A stretch of DNA of 64,000 nucleotides from Bacillota bacterium (GTDB lineage: Bacteria; Bacillota; Clostridia; Christensenellales; UMGS416): NCBI GenBank assembly GCA_023398815.1, contig JAEWRW010000002.1, positions 1 through 64,000 of the forward strand, written 5' to 3'. The notes under the pieces are model-generated. The model ran no database searches, was not told the DNA's origin, and saw only the letters and a list, made by a program, of their open reading frames with translations. Both the position numbers and the translations under genes were made by a program. Positions 8,618 to 16,481 of this stretch are shown here, piece after piece (the stretch's first letter is position 1; each line of letters starts with the position of its first letter).

Positions 8618-9928
8618 TCAAATTTCGTCGGGGATCAGCCGCAGCACTTCCTTGATGGGCAGGCAGTCCTCATCGGCTTCCTTGCTGCGGCCGTGCTGCA
8701 GGATCTTCTCCGCCGTGTGCAACATGGCCGGATAGGCGCTGCGCAGCAGGTGGTTGGCGTAGATGATGATGTTGCCACCGATGGCACTGAGTTCCTCTTC
8801 GGTGTACTGGTTGTAGGTCGTGGGCACCAGCACCACCGGCACATCGGCAGAATATTCCCGGAAGCGGCGCATGAACTCGACGATTTCTTTGCCGTCCTTC
8901 TCCTTGCTGTGGATCATGATGCCGTCGGCCCCGCCGTCGATGTAGATCTTGGCGCGCATCAGGGCGTCGTCTATGCCCATGCCGGCAATGAGGCTCTCCA
9001 GCCGCGCGATGATCATGAAGTCCCTCGTCACCTGGGCCTTTTTGCCGGTGTTGATCTTCCGGGCGAAGGCGTGGGGGTCGTCGAGCACCTGCACGGCGTC
9101 GGTGCCAAAGAGGGAGTTTTGCTTGAGACCCGTCTTGTCCTCAATGATGACGGCCGAAATGCCCAGCCGCTCCAGGGTGCGCACGGTGTAGGCGAAGTGC
9201 TCGGTGCGTCCGCCGGTGTCGCCGTCCAGAATGATGGGCTTGGTCGTCACTTCCATGATCTCGTTGATGGTGTTGATGCGGCTGGTGATGTCCACGAGCT
9301 CGATGTCAGGCTTGCCCTTGAAGGAGGAGTCGCACAGGGAGCTGACCCACATGGCGTCGTACTCCTTGCGTGTACCGTCGCCGTTGTCGATGTTCACATT
9401 CTCCACAATAAGACCGGTAAGGCCGTTGGAGGCTTCCATTACCCTGAGGTAGGGTTTCAATTTCAGCATCCGCCGGAGCTTGCCGCGGCGCATGTCGGGG
9501 GTGTTGAGCAGCGGGCGGAGGTGGCTATCAATCTCGCTGCCGGATACCCCGTGGGTATAGGGCACCTCGATAAGCTTGCCGCCATAGGTTTCCAGCTCGC
9601 GGAGCACCTCGGCCCGCACCACCGACTGCACACCGGTCTGCCAGTCGTCACCGTGCACCACATAGTCGGGCTGCAGCAGGCGCAGGTTCTCAGTGTAAGA
9701 GAGGGTGTTCTGCCGCACCACGCGGCTCACCTGACGCATGCTGAGGAACAGCCGCTCCCGGGTTTCATAATCGAGCACCGGAAGGCGCTTGTAGGTGGCA
9801 ATGGCCTCGTCGGTCAAGAGACCGATCGTCACGTCGCCCAGCTTCGCGCCCTCTTCAATGATGTTGATGTGTCCCTTATGGATGATGTCCGCCGACATCG
9901 CGATGTACACCGTCGGTCTCTTCTCCAT
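8618..9928 (-). CDS. pepM: Phosphoenolpyruvate phosphomutase with N-terminal nucleotidyltransferase domain
   Basis: 436 residues. Residues 1-130 are a HIGH-superfamily cytidylyltransferase-like domain (SADIIHKGHINII with the HxGH motif; later TRERLFLSMRQV). Residues 140-436 are PEP mutase, which makes the C-P bond of 3-phosphonopyruvate. The diagnostic EDKxxxxxNS signature is present as EDKTGLKQNS, with DGDTGGRTEH upstream. It is the first gene of the phosphonate block and has its own promoter overlapping the end of the previous gene. Good site GGGAGG upstream of ATG. The second nucleotidyltransferase in the same pathway (see the fusion gene) is unexpected. Confidence 0.95.
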   Translation of the reverse strand: MEKRPTVYIAMSADIIHKGHINIIEEGAKLGDVTIGLLTDEAIATYKRLPVLDYETRERLFLSMRQVSRVVRQNTLSYTENLRLLQPDYVVHGDDWQTGVQSVVRAEVLRELETYGGKLIEVPYTHGVSGSEIDSHLRPLLNTPDMRRGKLRRMLKLKPYLRVMEASNGLTGLIVENVNIDNGDGTRKEYDAMWVSSLCDSSFKGKPDIELVDITSRINTINEIMEVTTKPIILDGDTGGRTEHFAYTVRTLERLGISAVIIEDKTGLKQNSLFGTDAVQVLDDPHAFARKINTGKKAQVTRDFMIIARLESLIAGMGIDDALMRAKIYIDGGADGIMIHSKEKDGKEIVEFMRRFREYSADVPVVLVPTTYNQYTEEELSAIGGNIIIYANHLLRSAYPAMLHTAEKILQHGRSKEADEDCLPIKEVLRLIPDEI

Positions 9929-10044
9929 TGTGATTTCCTCCCGCGCCGTGGGCGCTGTTTGTTCTAGTATTGCAGTCCGGTCGTCCGTTCAACCACCCGC
10001 GCCGCGGGTTGCTGACACAGATTTCCGGTCATCAGCCGTTGGCA

Positions 10045-10073
10045 ATTATACAAAACCACTCAAACGCTGTCAA
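10045..10073 (-). promoter_or_regulatory. Consensus promoter of the phosphonate block
   Basis: Minus strand TTGACA (10073-10068), 17-base spacer, TATAAT (10050-10045), also TTTG before the -10. The -35 lies inside the last codons of the upstream glycosyltransferase gene. A 7-bp inverted repeat ACCCGCG-C-CGCGGGT sits downstream in the leader near 9995-10010. Confidence 0.85.
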
Positions 10074-11334
10074 ATTGTGGGCTCCCGCGTGTCAGTGCCG
10101 CGTAGCAAGCCAACACCGCCTGCAGGTTTCGCGCCCGATCGTGCCGGGCCGCCCCCCTCCCCCGCCCCGCAGCGGAAAGCCTTTGGGCCAGCGTGTCGTC
10201 CTCAAAGACAGCGGCGACCTTGGCTGCCAGCACCGCTGGCTCCTGCCAGTTGTAGAGTAGCCCGTCCACGCCGTCGGTCACCATGTCTGGCACGCCGCCC
10301 ACATAGGCAGCCACGCAGGGCGTGCCGACGAGCTGGGCCTCACCCAAGGAGTTGGGGCTGTTCTCAATGGCCGAGGGCAGCACGAAGACATGGGCGGCAG
10401 CCATCTCCCCGGCCATGGCATCCGCAGTGAGCGGGCCGGTGAAGGCCACAACATCCCCCAGCCCCAGCCCCAGCGCCCGCACCATGCGCTGCAGGTACCA
10501 CCCGTAGCCGGTGCGTGCCCGCCCGCCGGCCCAGGGGCAGGCCCCCGCCACCCGCAGCCGCACACCCGGGTACCGCCGCGCCAGCAGCGCCACCGCCGGC
10601 AGCAGCAGGTGCAGGCCCTTGATGGGGTAAGCCGCCGACCCGGTGAAGATCGTGTGCCGGGCCATGGTCTCCGGGTTCCACTGGGTGGTGTAGAATGGCT
10701 CGCGCAGGCTCTCGTCCACGTGGTGATACTCAACGGATGGGTTCATCGCCAGCGCGTGGGCATGATCCCACCCGGTGCGGCCCATCACATGGCCCACCGT
10801 TTGGATGAGCTGCCGCTCCAGCGGCGCGCGGCGGCGAAAGAGCGCCCTGCCCTCCAGCACCCCGGAGCCCATGAAATCCCGCAAGGTGTGGCAGCGCAGG
10901 GTATCCCCCAGCCCGATATCGGCCAGGTAATACCGCTCGTACACGCTCACCAGACCCTGAATGGACACGACCGTGGGGATGCCCCGCTCTCGGGCCAGCT
11001 CCGCCAGTGGCAGCGGGTAGGCATACTCGCTGCCGTGAATGTGGATGCAATCGGGCCGGAACTCATCGAGCACCGCCGCCCAGTGGGCACGCAGTGCCCG
11101 GTCGTAGCCAAAGCGGGAACGCACAAAACCCGGCAACAGATAATAAGCGACGCCACCCTGCCGCACGCTGCAGCGATCGCGCCCCCGCCATACCGAGGCA
11201 ATGGCCAGCTCCACCCCGGCTTTTGTCACGTCGTCGGCCAGCGCGGTCATCCACCCGCCGTGCACGGCGGCCGCCTCACCGGCCAGCTCCGCCGCCGGGG
11301 GGAATAGGATGTTGCTGGTCCACAGCACCCGCAT
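10060..11334 (-). CDS. Glycosyltransferase family 4
   Basis: 424 residues. It has the GT-B fold pattern of GT4 retaining transferases: C-terminal nucleotide-sugar motif GLHLLLPAVALLARR, FTGPLTADAMAGEM, and the E-x7-E element in SAIENSPNSLGEAQ. The start was set at the ATG preceding RVLWTSN with GGGGG upstream; a GTG at 11361 would overlap the preceding gene. It is the last gene of the FucNAc part of the locus. Its sugar donor and acceptor cannot be told from sequence. It probably adds the second or third residue of the glycan. Confidence 0.85.
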   Translation of the reverse strand: MRVLWTSNILFPPAAELAGEAAAVHGGWMTALADDVTKAGVELAIASVWRGRDRCSVRQGGVAYYLLPGFVRSRFGYDRALRAHWAAVLDEFRPDCIHIHGSEYAYPLPLAELARERGIPTVVSIQGLVSVYERYYLADIGLGDTLRCHTLRDFMGSGVLEGRALFRRRAPLERQLIQTVGHVMGRTGWDHAHALAMNPSVEYHHVDESLREPFYTTQWNPETMARHTIFTGSAAYPIKGLHLLLPAVALLARRYPGVRLRVAGACPWAGGRARTGYGWYLQRMVRALGLGLGDVVAFTGPLTADAMAGEMAAAHVFVLPSAIENSPNSLGEAQLVGTPCVAAYVGGVPDMVTDGVDGLLYNWQEPAVLAAKVAAVFEDDTLAQRLSAAGRGRGAARHDRARNLQAVLACYAALTRGSPQFDSV

Positions 11335-11345
11335 CGCTTCGCCCC

Positions 11346-12473
11346 CTATTCCTTGCGCCACACGTCGCGGTTCACAATCTTCACATAGCTCTGGATGAGC
11401 TTGACGACCTTGACCGACACGTTGGTGTCGTGGTAGTCGGGCGCGAGCTCGGTGGGCTCGTCGTTGGCAGCCATGGCCCGCACCAGCTCAATGGCCTGCT
11501 CCACGTCCCCGCCGGTCACCCCGCCGATGACGACGGTGCCCTTGTCGAGCACCTCGGGACGCTCGGTGCTGGTGCGCAGCAGCACCGCCGGGAAGCCCAG
11601 GAGCGCCGATTCCTCGCTTAGGGTGCCGCTGTCGCTAAGCACGCAGAAGGCATTCTTCTGCAGCTTGTTGTAGGCAAAGAAGCCAAAGGGCGGCAGGGGC
11701 CGCACCAGCGGGTGGAAGCGGAAGCCCCGCTCCTCAATGCGCTTGCGGCTGCGCGGGTGCACGGAGTACACCACCGGCAGGCCATAGACCTCAGCCGCAT
11801 GGTTCAAGGCGTTCATGAGGGAAAAGAAGTGGGCTTCGTGGTCGATGTTTTCCTCCCGGTGGGCGGAGACCAGTAGATATTGACCCGGCGTGAGGTTCAG
11901 CTCCTCCAGCACGGGGCTGGCATCGATGGCCGCACGGTGGCGTGCCAACACCTCCGGCATGGGGGAGCCGGTCACAAAGAGGGACTGCTTGGGCAGGCCC
12001 TCGCTCAGCAGATATCGCCGGGAATGCTCGGTATAGGGCATATTGATGTCGCTGATGTGGTCCACGATGCGGCGGTTGATCTCCTCCGGCACGTTCTGGT
12101 CGAAACACCGATTGCCGGCCTCCATGTGGAAGATCGGAATCTTCTGCCGCTTGGCCGAGATAGCCGCCAGCGCACTATTGGTGTCGCCAAGGATGAGGAG
12201 CGCATCGGGCTTCACCTCGGCCAGTACGTCCCAGGAGCGGGCCAGGATGTTGCCCATGGTCTCCCCCAGGGTGCCGCCGGCCACGCCCAAGTAGTGGTCG
12301 GGCGCGGGTAGACCCAGTTCCTCAAAGAACACCTCGTTGAGGGTGTAATCCCAGTTCTGGCCGGTGTGCACCAGCGTATGCTCGAAGTAGCGGGCACAGG
12401 CCTTGATGACCTCCGAGAGCCGAATGATCTCTGGCCGGGTGCCCACAATCGTCATGACCTTGAGCTTAGCCAC
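11346..12473 (-). CDS. fnlC: UDP-N-acetylglucosamine 2-epimerase-like, UDP-L-FucNAc synthase
   Basis: 375 residues. WecB/FnlC family 2-epimerase. Seen: MTIVGTRPEIIRL near the N terminus, LVHTGQNWD, HMEAGNRCFDQNVPEEINRRI, and SDSGTLSEESALLGFPAV near the C terminus. Its position after fnlA and fnlB identifies it as the last step, epimerising C2 to give UDP-N-acetyl-L-fucosamine, rather than making UDP-ManNAc. GTG start at 12473 with GGAGG 7 bases upstream; it overlaps the fnlB stop by 8 bases. Confidence 0.88.
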   Translation of the reverse strand: MAKLKVMTIVGTRPEIIRLSEVIKACARYFEHTLVHTGQNWDYTLNEVFFEELGLPAPDHYLGVAGGTLGETMGNILARSWDVLAEVKPDALLILGDTNSALAAISAKRQKIPIFHMEAGNRCFDQNVPEEINRRIVDHISDINMPYTEHSRRYLLSEGLPKQSLFVTGSPMPEVLARHRAAIDASPVLEELNLTPGQYLLVSAHREENIDHEAHFFSLMNALNHAAEVYGLPVVYSVHPRSRKRIEERGFRFHPLVRPLPPFGFFAYNKLQKNAFCVLSDSGTLSEESALLGFPAVLLRTSTERPEVLDKGTVVIGGVTGGDVEQAIELVRAMAANDEPTELAPDYHDTNVSVKVVKLIQSYVKIVNRDVWRKE

Positions 12474-13587
12474 GAAGCACCTCCTCATAGTAGGTGTCGG
12501 GCCGGTCGGGGTCAAAGACTTCATCGGCCCAGAAGAGCGTCACCAGGTCATCAGTCCCGGTATTGGTGATGGAATGGGTGTACCCGGCGGGGATGTCCAC
12601 CACGGCCACCGGGTCGGCAGCTACGGCATACTCCACCACCTCGCCCCCGCCGATGGGCCGGAAGCGGATGACGGCCTGCCCCTCCACCACGATGAACTTC
12701 TCCACCTTGGTGTGGTGCCAGTGGTTGCCACGGGTGATGCCCGGTGCCGTGCGGGAGACGAAAATCTGCCCGAAGCCCGGCATCTTGATGAGTTCCGCCA
12801 GCCACCCGCGGGCGTCGCGCTTCATCTCCGGGTACCCGGCGAAGTCGTCGGTGGGCAGATAGCTGAGGTAGGTGCCGTAGAGCGCCCGCTGGAAGTCGCT
12901 GTCCAGCGGGGGCAGCAGCTGGGTGGTGCGGCTCAAGCGGAAGGCCCGCAGCGTGTCGGCCAGCGTCCCCAAGGTCACCCGGTGGCTCACCGGCACCCGG
13001 CAGAAACCGTCCTCGCCGGGGGTGGGGTTGCCCTCGAGCGCCCGCTTGCACTCGGCCAGCAGGTCATCGATGTACACGAGCTCCAGCTCCCGCGTCGGGT
13101 CACTCACCTCAATGGGCAAGTCCCGGGCGATGTTGTGGCAGAACGTCGCCACCACCGAGTTGTAGTTGGGGCGGCACCACTTGCCGAAAAGATTGGACAG
13201 GCGGTAGACGAGAGCCTTCCCCCCAGTACGGGCCTCCCACGCGAACACCGCGTCCTCGGCGGCGCGCTTGCTGGCTCCATAGGGGTTCTCCCGTGCAGCC
13301 TGCACCGAGGAGGACAGGAACACGGGGACAGCGCGTCCGTGGCGTGCAAGGCCGTCCAACATCTGCTCGGTCAGCCCCCGGTTGCCCCGGTCGAAGTCCG
13401 CCGGGTCGGTGGGGCGGTTGACCCCCGCAAGGTGGAATACAAAGTCAGCCACCGACAACACGGCGTCCAGCGTCTCGGGCCCGTCCTGCACGTCGATGGG
13501 CAACAGTTCATAGCGGCTGTCCCGGCCGAGCTCCGCCAAGAGGTTGCGGCCCACAAAACCCGCCGCACCGGTGATGACAACCTTCAT
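12466..13587 (-). CDS. fnlB: UDP-2-acetamido-2,6-dideoxy-L-talose forming reductase/epimerase (SDR plus cupin)
   Basis: 373 residues. The N-terminal 270 residues are an NAD(P)-binding short-chain dehydrogenase (GAAGFVGRN loop; YGASKRAAE active-site YxxxK). The C-terminal 100 residues are a cupin barrel (NHWHHTKVEKFIVVEGQA). This SDR-cupin arrangement is typical of FnlB/CapF/WbjC, which acts between FnlA and FnlC. ATG start overlaps the fnlA stop as ATGA. Confidence 0.9.
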   Translation of the reverse strand: MKVVITGAAGFVGRNLLAELGRDSRYELLPIDVQDGPETLDAVLSVADFVFHLAGVNRPTDPADFDRGNRGLTEQMLDGLARHGRAVPVFLSSSVQAARENPYGASKRAAEDAVFAWEARTGGKALVYRLSNLFGKWCRPNYNSVVATFCHNIARDLPIEVSDPTRELELVYIDDLLAECKRALEGNPTPGEDGFCRVPVSHRVTLGTLADTLRAFRLSRTTQLLPPLDSDFQRALYGTYLSYLPTDDFAGYPEMKRDARGWLAELIKMPGFGQIFVSRTAPGITRGNHWHHTKVEKFIVVEGQAVIRFRPIGGGEVVEYAVAADPVAVVDIPAGYTHSITNTGTDDLVTLFWADEVFDPDRPDTYYEEVLRG

Positions 13588-14603
13588 CGGGCAGCCTCCA
13601 CCGCTTCGCGTACCATGGGGAGCTTCAGCAGCAATTCCTTCACCTCGGCCACGGTGAGCCGCTGGGTGTTGTGGCTGGTGTACTCCCACCCGTGCTCAAT
13701 CTTGGCGTCGCCCTCCACCTCGTACTGGCCGTAATTCAGCGACCGGTTGTCCGGCGGGATGCGGTAGTAGCTGCCCTGATCCTCGGCGCGGCTCATCTCC
13801 TCCCGGGTCAGCAGGGTCTCATAGAGTTTCTCCCCATGGCGGGTGCCGATGACGCGCAGCGGGTGGTCGGGCCGGCCCACGAGCTCCCGCAGTGCCTGTG
13901 CCAGGTCGGCAATGGTGCTGGCCGGGGCCTTCTGCACGAAGATGTCACCGGGGGCTCCATGGGCGAAGGCGTAGAGCACCAGGTCAATGGCGTCTTCCAG
14001 CGTCATGAGGTAGCGGGTCATCTCCGGATCGGTCACGGTAATAGGCTGGCCCTCGGCCATCTGCTGCAGGAAGAGCGGAATGACCGACCCCCGGGAGGCC
14101 ATGACATTGCCATAGCGGGTGGCGCACATGGTGGTGCGCTCCGGGTCCACGGTGCGGGCGCGGGCGACCATCGCCTTCTCCATCATGGCCTTGGAGATGC
14201 CCATGGCGTTGATGGGGTACACGGCCTTGTCGGTGGAGAGGCAGATGACCCGCCGCACGCCGTACTGAATGGCGGCCTGCAGCACGTTGTCGGTGCCCAC
14301 CACGTTGGTCTTGACGGCCTCCATGGGGAAGAACTCGCAGGACGGCACCTGTTTCAAGGCAGCCGCGTGGAAGATAAAATCCACCCCATGCATGGCCGCC
14401 GCCACGCTGGCGGAATCGCGCACATCGCCGATATAGAACGTCACCCGGCTGTCCCTGAGGTCGTTGCGCAGGTCATCCTGCTTCTTCTCATCGCGGGAGA
14501 AAATGCGGATCTCCCCAATGTCTTCCTTGAGGAAACGGCGCAGCACCGCCGTGCCGAAGGAACCTGTGCCCCCGGTGATCATGAGCGTTTTATCCTTGAA
14601 CAT
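13584..14603 (-). CDS. fnlA: UDP-GlcNAc 4,6-dehydratase / 5-epimerase
   Basis: 339 residues. Extended SDR of the FnlA/CapE/PseB group: TGGTGSFGTAVLRRF at the N terminus and STDKAVYPINAMGISK with the M-x3-K catalytic lysine. It starts the conversion of UDP-GlcNAc to UDP-L-FucNAc. Start ATG 14603 with AGGAAGG. The first 14 bases overlap the end of the upstream transferase gene. Confidence 0.9.
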   Translation of the reverse strand: MFKDKTLMITGGTGSFGTAVLRRFLKEDIGEIRIFSRDEKKQDDLRNDLRDSRVTFYIGDVRDSASVAAAMHGVDFIFHAAALKQVPSCEFFPMEAVKTNVVGTDNVLQAAIQYGVRRVICLSTDKAVYPINAMGISKAMMEKAMVARARTVDPERTTMCATRYGNVMASRGSVIPLFLQQMAEGQPITVTDPEMTRYLMTLEDAIDLVLYAFAHGAPGDIFVQKAPASTIADLAQALRELVGRPDHPLRVIGTRHGEKLYETLLTREEMSRAEDQGSYYRIPPDNRSLNYGQYEVEGDAKIEHGWEYTSHNTQRLTVAEVKELLLKLPMVREAVEAAR

Positions 14604-15840
14604 CACTTTGCCTTCCTTTCTGGTCGCCCTGCCCAAGAAGCCGGGCAAAGAGCTCCCCATACCGCACGGTGCACAGCTCCCGCCGGTATTCCTGCACAAA
14701 CAGCGCGCGGGCGTTGCGGCCCATGCGCTGGCAGCGTTCGTAATCGTCGGCCAGGGCGGCAATGCCGTCAGCCAACCCCTGCCCGTCGCCGTTGGCGAAT
14801 GCCAGGCCGGCCTCCCGCTCCACAAGGATGCAGCTGACGTCGGTCTCCCCCGCCATGATGGAGAGCACCGGCCGGCCGGCCGCCAGGTAGCTGTAGGTCT
14901 TGCTGGGCACAGCCAGCCCCTCCATACCCGCCTCCAGGCTCACCAGGAAGCAGCTTGCCCCCGCCAGCAACGCCGCAAAGCGCTCACCGGTCAGGTACCC
15001 ATCGAAGGACAGGTTCTCCAGCCCCTCCCGCCCGGCGGTCTCCTTCAGGCCGTCGGCCTTGTTGCCGTGGCCGGTGAACACGAAACGGATGTCCGCCCGG
15101 CCCCGCAGCAGCCGCGCCGCCGCCAGAATCGTCTCCATATCCTGGCAGACGCCCATGTTGCCGCTGTACACCACCGTGAACACCGCCGGCTGCGCCGCCG
15201 GCATGGGGCGGTAGACATCGGTTGCGTCGTCGTACCAGTTGGGGATGATCTCGATGCGCTCGGGGTGGGGTGCCAGGCCGCTCTGCGCCATGTAGCGCTT
15301 CATATCCTGCCCCAGGGCCACAATGGCGGCGGCATTGCCGTATACGGCACGGTTGATGAGCCTCATGACCCGGTCAATGGCGCTGCCCCGCCCCACCGCG
15401 CCCATGCGGATGGCAAGCTCTGGGTAAAGGTCGTAGCAGACGAAGGCAAACCGCTGGCCAAACAACCGGTTCAAAAGCGCCGGCACCATGGGCAGCAGCG
15501 GCGGGTTGGTGTAAACGACGATGAGCCCATACCCCAGCAGGGTGGGCCAACGCAGCAACACCGAGGTCACGAAGGTGAAGTAGTTCACCAGCCGTCCCAG
15601 AAAACTCTTCCGTGGCAGCTGCAGGTACCGCGCCCGGCGGATGCGCACACCGTTGTGGGTCTCCCTCCCCGGCGCTTTGCCCGCGCCCTCCACATATTCC
15701 TTTGGGCGGCCGCACAGCACTTCCACATCGAAGCCCTGGGCCGCCAGATCCTCGGCCATCTGGCCGATGAGCACCGAGGCCGTCACATACTCCGGGTGGT
15801 AGAATTGGCTCAAGATAAGGATGCGATTGCGTTTGCTCAT
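14590..15840 (-). CDS. WbuB-like glycosyltransferase (probable L-FucNAc transferase)
   Basis: 416 residues. GT4-type transferase that opens with ILILSQFYHPE and continues with LIVVYTNPPLLP, IEIIPNWYDD, FTVVYSGNMG. This pattern is shared with WbuB of E. coli O26-type clusters, where wbuB accompanies fnlA-fnlB-fnlC and transfers FucNAc. The same neighbourhood here supports that role (inference). Start ATG 15840 overlaps the stop of the sugar transferase gene (ATGA). Confidence 0.85.
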   Translation of the reverse strand: MSKRNRILILSQFYHPEYVTASVLIGQMAEDLAAQGFDVEVLCGRPKEYVEGAGKAPGRETHNGVRIRRARYLQLPRKSFLGRLVNYFTFVTSVLLRWPTLLGYGLIVVYTNPPLLPMVPALLNRLFGQRFAFVCYDLYPELAIRMGAVGRGSAIDRVMRLINRAVYGNAAAIVALGQDMKRYMAQSGLAPHPERIEIIPNWYDDATDVYRPMPAAQPAVFTVVYSGNMGVCQDMETILAAARLLRGRADIRFVFTGHGNKADGLKETAGREGLENLSFDGYLTGERFAALLAGASCFLVSLEAGMEGLAVPSKTYSYLAAGRPVLSIMAGETDVSCILVEREAGLAFANGDGQGLADGIAALADDYERCQRMGRNARALFVQEYRRELCTVRYGELFARLLGQGDQKGRQSDVQG

Positions 15841-16478
15841 GGGCGACGCTCCCCCGCGCCCTCGACCACCCCGTGGGCGGTCAGCACCCGGGCCACCGTC
15901 ATCCACAGCACGCGCACATCCAACACAAAGCCACAGCGGGCGGCATACCAGCCGTCCTTCTCGGCCTTCACGGGGATGGGCAGCTCGTCGCGCCCCTGCA
16001 CCTGGGCCCAGCCTGTCAAGCCCGGCCTAAGGCCGTTGGCGCCGTATCGCTCCCGCTCAGCCACCAGGTCGTCCTGGTTCCACAGCGCGGGGCGTGGGCC
16101 TACGATGCTCATCTGCCCCCGCAGCACATTGACGAGCTGGGGCAATTCATCAAGCGATGACCTGCGCAGAAAACGCCCAAACGGGGTGATGTGCCCCTTG
16201 GCGTTGCGCAGCAGGTGCGTGGGCACGTCGCTGGGGGCGTCCACGCGCATGGAGCGGTATTTCCACATCAAGAACTCCCGCCGGCCCCGGCCCACCCGCC
16301 GTTGGCGGAAGAGCACCGGCCCCGGGGAAGTGAACTTGACAAGGGCCGCCAGCACCAGCAGCAACGGCGACAAGACCGCCAGCGCCAGCGCTGACAGCAC
16401 AATATCCAGAAGCCGCTTCCACACGGCACGGTACATTCGGTTCCAAAGGGTGGGTTGCAACGTCGTTTCCGATTCCAT
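15837..16478 (-). CDS. Initiating undecaprenyl-phosphate sugar phosphotransferase
   Basis: 213 residues. Bacterial sugar transferase family (PglC/WcaJ catalytic core). One N-terminal hydrophobic segment (LLDIVLSALALAVLSPLLLVL) is followed by FRQRRVGRGRREFLMWKYRSM, SLDELPQLVNVLRGQMSIVGPRP (cut here for length) and RPGLTGWAQV. It places the first sugar-1-phosphate on the lipid carrier at the membrane. It is the short PglC-like form without the extra four-helix domain. It starts 3 bases after the capD-like stop. Confidence 0.92.
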   Translation of the reverse strand: MESETTLQPTLWNRMYRAVWKRLLDIVLSALALAVLSPLLLVLAALVKFTSPGPVLFRQRRVGRGRREFLMWKYRSMRVDAPSDVPTHLLRNAKGHITPFGRFLRRSSLDELPQLVNVLRGQMSIVGPRPALWNQDDLVAERERYGANGLRPGLTGWAQVQGRDELPIPVKAEKDGWYAARCGFVLDVRVLWMTVARVLTAHGVVEGAGERRP

Positions 16479-16481
16479 GGC

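Noticed and set aside
7322..9967. 881-codon plus-strand open frame
   Set aside because: Antisense shadow of pepM and ppd; long because of high GC content. The His/Val/Gln-rich translation is typical of reverse frames of GC-rich genes.
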